Source of the DNA: CAZKBP01 sp964551015
GTDB taxonomy: Bacteria > Bacteroidota > Bacteroidia > Cytophagales > Microscillaceae
Reading direction: 5' to 3'
Length of the DNA: 64,000 nt
NCBI GenBank assembly: GCA_964551015.1
Contig: CAZKBP010000002.1
Span: 272,791 to 336,790 of the forward strand
Position 1 is the first letter of the stretch. Each line of letters starts with the position of its first letter. Below the pieces are notes generated by a model that did not search any database, was not told the DNA's origin, and saw nothing but the letters and a program-made list of their open reading frames with translations. Both the position numbers and the translations under genes were made by a program. This document shows, in pieces, positions 53,042-62,962 of the stretch.

Positions 53042-55012
53042 TCAACGAATCAAGGTAAAAGTACCCTGCGTTTGAAAGCTTTCGCCCGTATTATCCTTTA
53101 AATCAACCACATAGATGTAAGCTCCCGAGGGAGCCACCTCACCTTTGAAAGTACCGTCCCAACCTTCCTCAATCTCTTGAGTTTCAAATAAGAGCATCCC
53201 TTCGCGGTTGTAGATAGACATTCTGTAAGTTCTGACGAAGAGGAATGTGGGCTTGAAAGTATCGTTCAGGCCATCTTGATTGGGCGTGAAAGCATTTGGA
53301 AAGAAAATGCGAAAAGGTTGGCGGATTTCTACCACGTTCGAGAGGCTGAAAATATCCTCGGCTGGGTCGATAACCGTGCGGACTCGATAGCGCAAGATCT
53401 GACGGTCTGCGCGCGCTTGGTCATCTACGAAACGTAATCCAAATTGCAGAGGAGAGGTTTCGTAAATATTCCCTTCGGCATCTAATTTTTCTACCACATA
53501 GCCCAAAAACTGCTGATCGGAGTTGAGGTAATTGGTCCACTCTAGGGCAACATTTCCTTCTGGGGTAGATTGAGCCGAGAGCAATACGGGACAAGTCTGC
53601 CCGACGTTGAGAGATTGGTTGCCACAAACATCTTCGTACATAATGCTGTAACAAAAAGTCTGATCCAAACGCAAATCTGTGTCCAAAGCGCTATTGGTTC
53701 CACTTTCGCTAGTAAATTCTTCGCCATTTCGGGTAATAAAATAACGAGCCACGGGAACTTCGCTTTCTAGATTCCAAAACAAGCGAATCGTTCGGGGGCT
53801 ATCTACAGTTGAATTAAGCTGTCGCACGGGCGGGGGCTGACTTTGTGAAATCGTTACAACCGTTTGTTCTCCAGATATGCTACGAAACTGGAAGTTAGCA
53901 GAGACAAACTCGGCTACGATTTGGTAACGATAAGACTCGTTACAGATGACCTCTTCATCAATGAATTCGCCTTGGTCGATATCATCAAAGGGACGAAAAG
54001 GTTGTCCATTTCTAAATAATACATAGCGAATAAAAGAATTTCTGACATTCGGGTTGGTGCTGGCGTAGGGACTCCAAGAGACGACATTGCGATCATTTTC
54101 AGCACTGACTTCCAAGTTAATTCCACAATAAATGGCTTCGGATTGCTCGGTATTGCCACAGGCATCTGCTACCAAGAAAGAGAAGCAAGTATCTTGTGCA
54201 AAGGGAACCGTTATTTCCAAAGAATCCGCTTCTCCGGTGAAATTAGCCTGAGGAATCGTGCTATTTTCAGGAATAATTTGGTAGACAAAGTTCTCATCGC
54301 CCAAAAGCTGAAAGGTAAGCACGGGGGAAAATTCATTCCCCTCTACTCGGATTTCACCGATTTGAGGGGGCGAAAGGGCATTTGCAAATAAAGTTGTAAC
54401 CATTTGGGTATTAGTGCCTCCACAAGCAATCTCATCGTAACCACCTGTCACCTGAATAGGGTAATTACCACTCACTGGATAGATGTGAGGAATATCGTTG
54501 GCGCCTCTGTTTACTTGTTCGGGAACGGTGCCATCTCCCCAGTCAATCGTATAAGTATCATAGGTATCATTCTCGAACAAAATTTGCACGGCCACTTCAT
54601 TGGCGGCACAGAGGCGACTAATCTCGAACTCAGGAGGCGTAGCAGGAAAAACATTCACTCGACGGGAAGTAGTGTCGCCCCTTGTGCTACCCGTCATGGG
54701 GTCTATGATTTGGGCAGCTTGAATGATGGTATAATTCCCCGGCTGGCTGTAAGTGTGAAAAGTACGCCGTACAAAACCCTGAGCGGGTTCGTATTGATAC
54801 ACGATGGTAGCGGTATCGGCTATGTTGGTGGAGCAATCTAGCACATTGACCGTGACCGAATCACAGGCGACTTCGGGAAAAACATCAAAGCAGGTCTGCG
54901 CCAAGGCTTGGGAATAGATTCCTAAACCTAAATTGAGACAGAAGGTAATAAAAAAACAATATGTAAAAGAAGGCCCTTGAGGTGGATGAGATTTCGAGTA
55001 CTCCGCTTGCAT
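53042..55012 (-). CDS. T9SS type B protein with PKD and fibronectin-like domains
   Basis: I chose the ATG at 55010-55012, giving a basic start and a hydrophobic signal stretch ending SQALAQ; an ATG 45 bp upstream is possible. After it comes a PKD-like domain (DTATIVYQYEPAQGFVRRTF ... YSQPGNYTI, then IDWGDG and HIYPVSGNYPIQVTGG). Fibronectin-type-III-like domains follow, with YRYQIVAEF- and FCYSIMYEDVCGN-type strands. The C-terminus (IFFPNAFTPNQDGLNDTFKP ... GWDGTFKGEVAPSGAYIY) is a type B T9SS sorting domain. It is probably a surface protein; no PorP/SprF gene is adjacent. Confidence 0.86.
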   Translation of the reverse strand: MQAEYSKSHPPQGPSFTYCFFITFCLNLGLGIYSQALAQTCFDVFPEVACDSVTVNVLDCSTNIADTATIVYQYEPAQGFVRRTFHTYSQPGNYTIIQAAQIIDPMTGSTRGDTTSRRVNVFPATPPEFEISRLCAANEVAVQILFENDTYDTYTIDWGDGTVPEQVNRGANDIPHIYPVSGNYPIQVTGGYDEIACGGTNTQMVTTLFANALSPPQIGEIRVEGNEFSPVLTFQLLGDENFVYQIIPENSTIPQANFTGEADSLEITVPFAQDTCFSFLVADACGNTEQSEAIYCGINLEVSAENDRNVVSWSPYASTNPNVRNSFIRYVLFRNGQPFRPFDDIDQGEFIDEEVICNESYRYQIVAEFVSANFQFRSISGEQTVVTISQSQPPPVRQLNSTVDSPRTIRLFWNLESEVPVARYFITRNGEEFTSESGTNSALDTDLRLDQTFCYSIMYEDVCGNQSLNVGQTCPVLLSAQSTPEGNVALEWTNYLNSDQQFLGYVVEKLDAEGNIYETSPLQFGLRFVDDQARADRQILRYRVRTVIDPAEDIFSLSNVVEIRQPFRIFFPNAFTPNQDGLNDTFKPTFLFVRTYRMSIYNREGMLLFETQEIEEGWDGTFKGEVAPSGAYIYVVDLKDNTGESFQTQGTFTLIR

Positions 55013-55102
55013 ACGAATTCTAGCACTTATAAAATTGAAAAAGAAATCAGATAGCATTCAGGTTGTGGGTTTTGCTTGTTTTCTCAGTAGAGAAAGTATT
55101 TT

Positions 55103-55138
55103 TTAGCAAACTACTTTACAAAAAACGTTGTTTGCTAA
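55103..55138. promoter_or_regulatory. Inverted repeat upstream of the DUF2911 gene
   Basis: TTAGCAAAC (55103-55111) and GTTTGCTAA (55130-55138) form a perfect 9-bp inverted repeat separated by 18 bases, 54 bp before the chosen start. The spacing suits either a dimeric regulator or a leader hairpin. Confidence 0.4.
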
Positions 55139-55192
55139 GACAAATTACAGGAAAAGATGTCTATTCGTAGAATTTTTAATTTAGAATACAAA

Positions 55193-55792
55193 ATGAAAAA
55201 ACAAATGGTTCAAGAGTTAAACACGCGCTACTTCTCGTGGTCAAGTGTAGCCAGTCTGCTACTCCTACTAAGCTGGATGGGTTTATCCATTGATTTACAG
55301 GCTCAAGAAGTGATCACACCCCGCCAAAAAGCAAGCCCTCTGGCCATGGCTACTTTTTTGGATGAAAATGGGACTTATCTCAAAGTTACCTACGGGCAAC
55401 CTTATCGCAAAGACCGAGTAATCTTCGGGGGCTTGGTTCCTTATGACGAAGTATGGAGGACAGGTGCTAACGAAGCCACCGAATTGACCCTCACGCAGGA
55501 TGTGCGCATCAATGGCAAATATTTGAACGCTGGAACCTACACGCTTTTTACGATTCCTAACAAAGAGCAGTGGCAACTCATCCTGAATGCCCAACTCGGG
55601 CAGTGGGGTGCTTACAAATACGAGGAGTTTAAAGATCAAAATGTACTCACCACCCCCATAGAAAGTGAGCGTGTGGAAGATATTTATGAAGCATTTACCA
55701 TTCAATTTGAGGAAACAAAACAAGGAGCCAATTTGATACTACTTTGGGATCAAGTGAAGGCGATTGTCCCCATAGAGTTCATTCGCTCGTGA
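55193..55792 (+). CDS. DUF2911 family exported protein
   Basis: I chose the ATG at 55193 (MKKQMVQELN) over one at 55157; both give a signal peptide that ends near LQAQ. The mature part has the DUF2911 signature: SPLAMATFLDENGTYLKVTY, YGQPYRKDRVIFGGLVPYDE, VWRTGANEATELTL, GKYLNAGTYTLFTIPNKEQW, and a closing LILLWDQVKAIVPI. The family is common in Bacteroidota and its function is unknown. Probably periplasmic. Confidence 0.88.
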   Translation: MKKQMVQELNTRYFSWSSVASLLLLLSWMGLSIDLQAQEVITPRQKASPLAMATFLDENGTYLKVTYGQPYRKDRVIFGGLVPYDEVWRTGANEATELTLTQDVRINGKYLNAGTYTLFTIPNKEQWQLILNAQLGQWGAYKYEEFKDQNVLTTPIESERVEDIYEAFTIQFEETKQGANLILLWDQVKAIVPIEFIRS

Positions 55793-55876
55793 GTCAAATC
55801 ATTGAATTATAAATGCTTATGCTTTTTTAGAAAATTATGGCATTGTTTTAGATTATCATTTTAAGGATAGAGATTT

Positions 55877-55913
55877 TAACTTACAGATGTACGCTTAGTG
55901 CATCTGTAGGTTA
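55877..55913. repeat. Hairpin upstream of the TPR gene
   Basis: TAACTTACAGATG (55877-55889) and CATCTGTAGGTTA (55901-55913) pair over 13 positions with one G-T, around an 11-base loop. It lies between the DUF2911 stop and the TPR gene start; no T-run follows, so it may not be a terminator. Confidence 0.5.
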
Positions 55914-55957
55914 TACCAAAGTAATCTCCCCTTAGCCAAGATAAGACTCTTTGTACG

Positions 55958-57751
55958 ATGCCTGAAAGAAAATATCTGATCTGCCTGGTGCTTTCTATTT
56001 TCACTTACCACGCGCTCAGCGCCCAAGATCAAGATTATGAGCAAGCCTATCAGCGGGCGATCCAGTGTTTTAATAAAGATCAAACACAGCAAGGATTTGA
56101 TTTCTTAGAAAAAGCACTTCAGATCAATCCTACTTATTACGATGCGCTCTATGCCCGAAGCTATTATTACATGCAAACCGAAGCTTATGAGCAAGCTATC
56201 GTAGATTACAACTTACTCATCAAGCTTTATCCACAAGACCCACTTCTTTACCTCTACCGAGGTCAGGCTTTTTTTCACCTAGAAAATTTTGTGCAGGCCG
56301 AAGAAGACTACCTCAATGCCTACACGCTAGACAGTGCCAATGTAGATATTTGTAACTCCTTAGGGAGCCTCTACTTTATCATTGACTTGTACCAAGATGC
56401 TAAGATTTATTTGGATCAATCCATTCAAATAGACCCCAATAATTTGTTTGCTTACTATTATCGGGCCTACACGGAATATTATCTGGGAATGTACGAAACT
56501 TCTTTCGAGGATGCTAGTGTTTGTTTGCGCATTGACCCTCAGTATGTGGATGCCTACCGTTTGCAGGCGCTCATTTTGATGGCACAGGGCAAGTACAAAA
56601 GTGCCATTGATATCTACGAGTATTTACAAAAGAAGGACATTGATTTTGAAGTCGAGGATTTTTTGAATTGGGGAATTGCTTATTATCAGCTAGGGAAATA
56701 TCTGGATGCCCAATTTTACCTAGAACTTCCCGAAGAACATGAAGACGCTGATATTTATTACTATTTAGCAAAAAGCTATTACCAAGTTGGCAAGCTCCCA
56801 GAAGCTTTAAATTACCTAAATCAAGCCTTGCAGTATTCGGATAGTTTGAGTGAAAGTACGGCTCCACTTTATTATCACCGTGCTATGTTTCGTGCTGAGC
56901 GTGGCCTTAAGCAAGACGCTTGGGATGATTTTTTATACGCCCATTATCTGATGCCCGAAATCACCGAGCCAGCCACTCTGAAAGATTACGAAATGGAAGC
57001 CTTGACTAGTGTCTTCCTCGAGCAGAAAGCGCAAACAGAAAAATCTGCATTAGACAGTGTTCGTCTCACCGGTTATCAAGACAGAGCAGGTGCCTTTATC
57101 GCCAATGGAGAGCTAGATCGAGCTTTAAGTTCGGTAGCAGAGGCACTAGCTATAGATTCTACCGAAGCCTATACTTATGTGATTCGTGCCACGGCTCATA
57201 CCATGACGGGGGAATTCGACTTGGCACTACAGGATTTAGATCAGGCTAGCCAGTGGGATCAAGGACAGGAGCTTGAAAATATCTCTTACGTGAGAAGCTT
57301 GGTGTATGGTGAACAAGGTGCTTGGGGAAAAGCCATCGAGCAAATCTCCGTGGCTATTGAGCAGAACCCCGAAGAAGCTAGTTATTACGCGGATCGAGCC
57401 AGTTTTGCCTACGAAATGGATAATTATCAGGCAGCCCTAAAGGATATTAGCCAAGCCATACAACAATCCCCTGAATACTGGGAGTTTTATAATGATCGCG
57501 CGATTTATTACCTTGCTCTTGGGCAAAGCCAGCAAGCCATTGAGGACTGCAACCGTGTCTTAGAAGTCGACCCTCAGAATACTTTGGCCTACTATAATCG
57601 TGGCTTAGCCTACAAAAATCTTAAACAATACCAGAAAGCCTATCAAGACCTAAATCGAGTGTGGGCGACTGTACCAGAATACACAGAAATCAAAGAATGG
57701 CTGGAAGAAATTGACCAAGCCTTGAGAGATAAAAAAGGCCAGGAAAAATGA
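55958..57751 (+). CDS. Exported TPR protein
   Basis: The 597-residue protein has a signal peptide (ICLVLSIFTYHALSAQ) and then at least ten tetratricopeptide repeats of 34 residues in two blocks, e.g. GFDFLEKALQINPTYYDALY, SIQIDPNNLFAYYYRAYTEY, ISQAIQQSPEYWEFYNDRAI and CNRVLEVDPQNTLAYYNRGL. The middle, about 340-385, is less regular. Such proteins are scaffolds for complexes; exported TPR proteins in Bacteroidota often work in the periplasm. No partner is evident. Confidence 0.85.
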   Translation: MPERKYLICLVLSIFTYHALSAQDQDYEQAYQRAIQCFNKDQTQQGFDFLEKALQINPTYYDALYARSYYYMQTEAYEQAIVDYNLLIKLYPQDPLLYLYRGQAFFHLENFVQAEEDYLNAYTLDSANVDICNSLGSLYFIIDLYQDAKIYLDQSIQIDPNNLFAYYYRAYTEYYLGMYETSFEDASVCLRIDPQYVDAYRLQALILMAQGKYKSAIDIYEYLQKKDIDFEVEDFLNWGIAYYQLGKYLDAQFYLELPEEHEDADIYYYLAKSYYQVGKLPEALNYLNQALQYSDSLSESTAPLYYHRAMFRAERGLKQDAWDDFLYAHYLMPEITEPATLKDYEMEALTSVFLEQKAQTEKSALDSVRLTGYQDRAGAFIANGELDRALSSVAEALAIDSTEAYTYVIRATAHTMTGEFDLALQDLDQASQWDQGQELENISYVRSLVYGEQGAWGKAIEQISVAIEQNPEEASYYADRASFAYEMDNYQAALKDISQAIQQSPEYWEFYNDRAIYYLALGQSQQAIEDCNRVLEVDPQNTLAYYNRGLAYKNLKQYQKAYQDLNRVWATVPEYTEIKEWLEEIDQALRDKKGQEK

Positions 57752-57819
57752 ATAGCTATGGCTTAGCTTTCAGTTCAATAGGAAAAATTTTGCTCATCAC
57801 CTGACGGTTGAACGCTCCT

Positions 57820-58059
57820 TTATTCCTTTTCCTCCTCAAAATCAATGTATTCCCCACCCTTGAAATTACGGCTGTTTTTTCTTCTTTTTTCTTCCGCTTC
57901 GGATACGTAATCTATCTCGATTTCCCCTTCTCGCTTGCTTTTACGCCCAGAGTTATAATCTTCCTTCTTCACAAAGGGGCTAATTAGCAGCAGATAATAC
58001 TGATTGAGCTTATACAAGGCAAAACCAATGATGCCTAAAATGACTAATAACTTAAACAA
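57820..58059 (-). CDS. Small membrane protein, DUF4834-like
   Basis: A 79-residue protein with one N-terminal membrane helix (MFKLLVILGIIGFALYKLNQ), then a charged tail ending GGEYIDFEEEKE. The shape and tail match DUF4834 proteins of Bacteroidota, whose role is unknown. It is convergent with the TPR gene and divergent from prfA. Confidence 0.7.
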   Translation of the reverse strand: MFKLLVILGIIGFALYKLNQYYLLLISPFVKKEDYNSGRKSKREGEIEIDYVSEAEEKRRKNSRNFKGGEYIDFEEEKE

Positions 58060-58181
58060 AATAACTCCTTTCTTTTGATCATTACTTGTAAAAGTAAACC
58101 ATTTTAGATGAGAAGGGTTCTGTACCGCCCGAAAAAACGCTAGATTCAGAAGGGAAAGCTATTTCTCAGCAAGTTTTTTAG

Positions 58182-58189
58182 TATTTTTG
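58182..58189 (+). promoter_or_regulatory. -7 promoter element of prfA
   Basis: TATTTTTG fits TAnnTTTG and lies 24 bp before the prfA ATG, leaving a short leader. No clear -33 box. Confidence 0.45.
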
Positions 58190-58213
58190 CGATCACGCAA
58201 TGATTAAAATTCC

Positions 58214-59284
58214 ATGATTGATAAATTAGAAGCCATCCGAGAACGATTTCAAGAAGTATCTCAGTTGATCGTTCAGCCAGATATTATCAGCGATATGAAG
58301 CGCTACTCTAAGTTGATGAAAGAGTACAAGGACTTGGAGAAAATTGATTTGAAATACAAAGTCTATGAAAACGTGCTCAGCAATATTCAGGCAAGCAAAG
58401 AAATTCTGAGCGAAGAGAAGGATCAAGAAATGCGGGAGATGGCCAAAGCCGAAATAGAAGATTTAAACGAACAAAAAGAATCTCTGGAAGAGGAAATCAA
58501 GCAGCTTTTGATTCCCAAAGACCCCAACGATAGCAAAAACATTATCATTGAGATTCGTGCGGGTGCAGGTGGAGACGAAGCTTCTATTTTTGCAGGCGAT
58601 TTGTACCGGATGTATCAGCGATTCTTCGAGAAAAAAGGCTGGAAAGCCGAACTCATTGATTACACCGATGGCACTTCGGGAGGATACAAAGAAATCGTTA
58701 GCTCTGTCTCCGGAGAAGATGTATTTGGTATGATGAAGTTCGAGTCTGGCGTACATCGTGTCCAGCGTGTGCCTGCTACCGAAACCCAAGGCCGCGTGCA
58801 TACCTCAGCCGCCAGTGTGGTGGTACTACCCGAAGCGGATGATGTAGAAATCGAAATCAAGGAGAGCGAAATCCGAATCGATACTTTTTGCTCATCGGGG
58901 CCTGGCGGGCAGTCGGTCAATACTACCTACTCGGCGGTACGCATTACACACGAACCCACCGGACTTGTGGTTTCATGCCAAGACGAAAAATCACAGATCA
59001 AAAATAAGGAAAAGGCTCTCAAGGTGCTTCGTTCTCGCCTCTACGAAATAGAGCTCAAAAAGCAACAGGAAGAGGTGGGCGCCCAACGTAAATCCATGGT
59101 CGGTAGTGGCGACCGCTCTGATAAAATTCGTACTTACAACTACCCACAGAGTCGCGTGACTGACCACCGTATTAACTATACAGTCTACAATCTCTCTAAT
59201 GTTATGGATGGCGAAATTGAAGATTTCATAGAAAACTTACGCCTCGCCGAGAACGCCCAAAGACTCAAAGAAGGAGCGGAATAA
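58214..59284 (+). CDS. prfA: Peptide chain release factor 1
   Basis: The 356-residue cytosolic factor has the stop-codon recognition motif PAT (in RVPATETQGRVHTSA), which reads UAA and UAG, and the catalytic GGQ motif (SSGPGGQSVNTTYSAV) that triggers peptidyl-tRNA hydrolysis. Length is normal. The usual prmC methyltransferase gene does not follow; the next gene is a sensor kinase with its own leader. Confidence 0.97.
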   Translation: MIDKLEAIRERFQEVSQLIVQPDIISDMKRYSKLMKEYKDLEKIDLKYKVYENVLSNIQASKEILSEEKDQEMREMAKAEIEDLNEQKESLEEEIKQLLIPKDPNDSKNIIIEIRAGAGGDEASIFAGDLYRMYQRFFEKKGWKAELIDYTDGTSGGYKEIVSSVSGEDVFGMMKFESGVHRVQRVPATETQGRVHTSAASVVVLPEADDVEIEIKESEIRIDTFCSSGPGGQSVNTTYSAVRITHEPTGLVVSCQDEKSQIKNKEKALKVLRSRLYEIELKKQQEEVGAQRKSMVGSGDRSDKIRTYNYPQSRVTDHRINYTVYNLSNVMDGEIEDFIENLRLAENAQRLKEGAE

Positions 59285-59499
59285 TCCCCGCTCTTTCTTT
59301 CAAAAATTCAAAATAGACCTGATTTCTGGCCTTTCTTATCTGGTACTTCCCCCCTATATTTTCCATAAATTTTTTGCATTTAATACATTCGCAAGAAGCC
59401 CACCTAAATACCGTCTAACTCTCGTAGGAAAAAGGGGGCATTGTACGTATAGTTCTGTAATTACTGGTTAATTTTCTGCACAGCCAATACGATCCAGTT

Positions 59500-61983
59500 A
59501 TGCTAAGCTTTATATTACAGATATTTTCCTCGGACTTTATGCCCCACGGGTTCTGTTACAGATGGGATCCAGCCGTCCTTTGGCTCCATGTCCTCTCAGA
59601 CCTCACTATTTTTTTGGCTTATTTTAGTATTCCGATTGCCTTGTTAGTCTTTATTCGCAAGAGGACTGATTTGGAAAACTTCCGGATGCCCTTTTATCTT
59701 TTCATCGCCTTTATTCTTCTCTGCGGCACCACCCATTTGATCGAAGCTTATACGATCTGGGTTCCAGCCTATCGTTTGTCAGGTCTGATGAAAGCGATGA
59801 CCGCGTTTGTTTCAGTAGTTACTGCTACCGCCCTGTGGCCGATTATTCCCAAGGCACTCCAAATCCCTAGCTTGCAAGAACTTAAAGCCTCCAATACACA
59901 ACTACGCCAAGAAATCCTGGAGAGAGAAAAAGCAGAAAGGGAGTTGCAAGATTACCAAAATCAACTGGAAGAAAAAGTAAAAGAAAGAACCCACGAGCTA
60001 GAAACCGCCAAAAATCGTCTAGAGCAAGAGGTTTTAAATCATCAACAAGCGCAAGAGCAGATTAGCTTTCAAGCCTCGCTCCTCGATCAGGTACGAAATG
60101 CCGTGATTGCCACTGATAATCACCACAGGATTATTTATTGGAACAAACACGCCCAAAATCTTTACGAATGGCAAGCCGAGGAAGTCATCCAGAAGTTAGG
60201 TATCCATCAGGTCATTCCTCTTCCTCATCTGAACTTGGAAACCACAAGCAATCCAGCTTTTAGGTGGGAAGGAGAGATCGATTCGCTCAGTAAATCTGGC
60301 CGTCGTCTGCCCGTTTATTGTACGCACTCTTTGGTCAAGGACGCGCAAAACCAAGTCATCGGTCAGGTTAATATTTCTTTTGATATCAGTGAGAAGAAAA
60401 AGACCGAGCGAGAACTCCAAGCCGCCAAAGAAAAAGCAGAGCAATCCGCCAAAGCCAAAGAAGAATTCCTCTCTACCATGAGCCACGAAATCCGTACGCC
60501 CATGAATGGAATTATTGGTATGACACACATCCTTTTACAAAATAATCCCCGACCTCATCAGGTAGAAAATCTAAATACGCTCAAGTTCGCGAGTGAAAGC
60601 CTGCTGAGCCTCATTAACAACATACTGGATTTCAGCAAAATAGAGGCTCAAAAGTTGAAACTGGAAGCAACCCCCTTCAACTTGAGAGAGCTTCTTCGTG
60701 GTACCAAACAACTCCACAAACCCAAAGCTTGGGAAAAACAAGTTGCTCTAGACTTTGTCATCCAACCAGAGGTTCCTTCTTTGTTATTGGGTGATCCGCT
60801 TCGCATTGGTCAAATCCTCAACAACTTGATTAGCAACGCGATCAAGTTCACGAAGGAGGGGCAAGTGAGCGTTTTGGTCCAGGCTGACTCTAAAGTCCCT
60901 GCCGAGGGCAAAACACGACTCCATTTTTCCGTGAAAGATACGGGCATTGGTATTCCCCAAGATAAATTAGAAGCGATCTTTGAGAGTTTCCAACAGGCTT
61001 CTTCGGATACTACTCGCCGCTTTGGCGGTTCAGGTTTGGGTTTATCTATTACTAAGAGCCTTTTAGAACTGCATCAGAGTAGTATTCAAGTAGAAAGTAC
61101 GGTGGGCGAAGGCTCTTGCTTCTCCTTCGTTTTAGCACTCGAGGAAGCACAAAGGCTTTCTCCAGAAGATCATCATATAAATCAGTCAGCATCCCCAGAG
61201 CTAGCAATGGAGCAACTCAATGGCCTATCCATTCTCTTGGTAGAAGATAATCCGGTGAACCGACTGGTGGTGACCAAGTTTTTGGAAAGCTACGATGTAC
61301 TTCTTGATTATGCTGAGAACGGCAAGATTGCCGTGGAGAAATTTAGAAACTTGGCCACCCAGGGCGGTTATGATTTGATCTTGATGGATATTCACACGCC
61401 CGAAATGGACGGCTACAACAGCACGCAGTTGATTCGTAGCTTAGAAAATCAGATGTTCTTCTCTCCTACGCCTATTATTGCTTTTACGGCTTCGGTACTA
61501 CAAGAGGATAAATTCAAAATTTTTGAAGTAGGGATGGACGATTTTTTGATTAAGCCTTTTAATCCGAATGACCTCTACGCTATCATTCTCAAACATATAA
61601 AAAAATCAGACTTGCCTCCTCAAAAGGCTTCTATCAAAAAGGTAAAAGGAAAATTAGTATCACTTACGGGCGGAAATATGGAGTATCAAAGCGAGTTGCT
61701 GACACTCTACATCCGTCAGCTGAAAGAGTGCAGGGAGCAATTTGGTGATATCCTCTTAGCCAGAGACCGGCGCAGCCTCAAAGACCTAAGGCACAAAATG
61801 CGCGTGATGATGGTCAGCCTTGGCTTAGACGAGTTGGCTGAAAGCTTCAATCAGGGCATTAATTTACTGATGAACCAAGAAACCAATATAAAAACGCTCC
61901 AAAGCTCGGTCAAGCATACCGAAGAGATCATTGATGAGCTATTGGAGCAGTTTGAGTCTGGTAATCTGGTGGTGCAATCCTAG
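59500..61983 (+). CDS. Hybrid histidine kinase with ethylene-receptor-like sensor domain
   Basis: The 827-residue protein starts with three membrane helices matching the plant ETR1/cyanobacterial ethylene-binding domain: Asp34, Tyr41, Ile44 and Pro45 in LSDLTIFLAYFSIP, and the Cu(I) ligands Cys75 and His79 in LLCGTTHLIEAY, spaced as ETR1 Asp25, Tyr32, Ile35, Pro36, Cys65 and His69. A coiled coil (130-185) and a PAS domain (about 190-300) follow. Then come a HisKA box with His329 (STMSHEIRTPMNG), an HATPase domain (NNLISNAIKFT, GSGLGLSIT), a receiver domain (LLVEDNPVNRLVV, LILMDIHTPEMDG) and an HPt-like end (LRHKMRVMMVSLGLDEL). It is a complete phosphorelay in one chain. Ethylene binding is inferred from the conserved residues. 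Confidence 0.88.
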   Translation: MLSFILQIFSSDFMPHGFCYRWDPAVLWLHVLSDLTIFLAYFSIPIALLVFIRKRTDLENFRMPFYLFIAFILLCGTTHLIEAYTIWVPAYRLSGLMKAMTAFVSVVTATALWPIIPKALQIPSLQELKASNTQLRQEILEREKAERELQDYQNQLEEKVKERTHELETAKNRLEQEVLNHQQAQEQISFQASLLDQVRNAVIATDNHHRIIYWNKHAQNLYEWQAEEVIQKLGIHQVIPLPHLNLETTSNPAFRWEGEIDSLSKSGRRLPVYCTHSLVKDAQNQVIGQVNISFDISEKKKTERELQAAKEKAEQSAKAKEEFLSTMSHEIRTPMNGIIGMTHILLQNNPRPHQVENLNTLKFASESLLSLINNILDFSKIEAQKLKLEATPFNLRELLRGTKQLHKPKAWEKQVALDFVIQPEVPSLLLGDPLRIGQILNNLISNAIKFTKEGQVSVLVQADSKVPAEGKTRLHFSVKDTGIGIPQDKLEAIFESFQQASSDTTRRFGGSGLGLSITKSLLELHQSSIQVESTVGEGSCFSFVLALEEAQRLSPEDHHINQSASPELAMEQLNGLSILLVEDNPVNRLVVTKFLESYDVLLDYAENGKIAVEKFRNLATQGGYDLILMDIHTPEMDGYNSTQLIRSLENQMFFSPTPIIAFTASVLQEDKFKIFEVGMDDFLIKPFNPNDLYAIILKHIKKSDLPPQKASIKKVKGKLVSLTGGNMEYQSELLTLYIRQLKECREQFGDILLARDRRSLKDLRHKMRVMMVSLGLDELAESFNQGINLLMNQETNIKTLQSSVKHTEEIIDELLEQFESGNLVVQS

Positions 61984-61996
61984 ATCGTTTTCAGCT

Positions 61997-62962
61997 TCAT
62001 CCTTGTCCCAGTTTGCTGAGCAGAAATCCTTCTTTGAGCGCGTATCCAGAGATTCGCATATGATCAAATTCATATTTTTCTAGGATAAATTTGAGTAAAC
62101 AGACCGCGACCACGATCATATCTACCCGTAGCTCGATCATTCCCGGAACGACCAGACGGGTATCACGGTCATTGCGAATAATACTTTGGTAGATATAGTG
62201 AAACTCATCGGCATCCACTAAATATTCTGGCACCAGGAGTTGGTGGTTTTCATCTACGAAATCAGATAGATTTTGATCGCCGTATTCACGTCGGTAGGCA
62301 ATTTCGGCAATGGTATCAAAAGTGCCCGAGGAGCCTACTAGAAACTTGGGCCCGTAGCGAAAAATGGCCTGCGAAAGTTCTAATAGTTGATATTCTAAGT
62401 AGATTTCCATGCGCTGAATATCCAAATTTTGAATAGGATCCGTGCGCTGAAATTGATCCATCAATCGCTGGCCGCCAATTTCAAAGCTTTTTTTCCAGAG
62501 CAATTTTCTACGATTGGCGATAATAAATTCTACGCTGCCCCCTCCAATGTCCATGATGAGCGCATTCTCTTCTCCCAAGTCCAGGGCTTTTCTTACGCCC
62601 AAGTAAATAAAGGTTGCTTCTTGATCTCCCGAGATGATTTCTATGGGGATTTGCAAACGATTTTGAATCTCCGAGGCAATTTCTTGGCCATTGCGAGCAT
62701 TGCGAAAAGCGCTCGTGGCTACGCCCCAACGACGATTGGCAGCCACGCTGTAGAGCTTAAGAAGTCCTTCAAATTTTTCTAGGGCACGAAACAGCCGCCC
62801 TTGCGCCTCTTCGGTAATGATTTTATTTTGGATACCGCCCGCCCCGATCCTCACTCCGGTTTGTTCTTGATAGATACTTTCCCAGCCACTGGAATGAGGT
62901 TCGGCGATTAATAAATCGAAGGTATTGGTTCCCAGATCAATGACAGCTGCTCTCCGGTTCAT
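61997..62962 (-). CDS. Ppx/GppA-type exopolyphosphatase
   Basis: I chose the ATG at 62962 (MNRRAAVIDLGTNTFDLLIA), since family members start at this ASKHA phosphate-1 loop; an ATG 21 bp upstream is possible. Other motifs: GVATSAFRNARNG, ISGDQEATFIYLGV, and the phosphate-2 loop IMDIGGGSVEFII with the catalytic Glu region. At 321 residues it is the short form without an HD domain. It hydrolyses polyphosphate or pppGpp; the sequence does not say which. It is convergent with the hybrid kinase gene. Confidence 0.9.
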   Translation of the reverse strand: MNRRAAVIDLGTNTFDLLIAEPHSSGWESIYQEQTGVRIGAGGIQNKIITEEAQGRLFRALEKFEGLLKLYSVAANRRWGVATSAFRNARNGQEIASEIQNRLQIPIEIISGDQEATFIYLGVRKALDLGEENALIMDIGGGSVEFIIANRRKLLWKKSFEIGGQRLMDQFQRTDPIQNLDIQRMEIYLEYQLLELSQAIFRYGPKFLVGSSGTFDTIAEIAYRREYGDQNLSDFVDENHQLLVPEYLVDADEFHYIYQSIIRNDRDTRLVVPGMIELRVDMIVVAVCLLKFILEKYEFDHMRISGYALKEGFLLSKLGQG

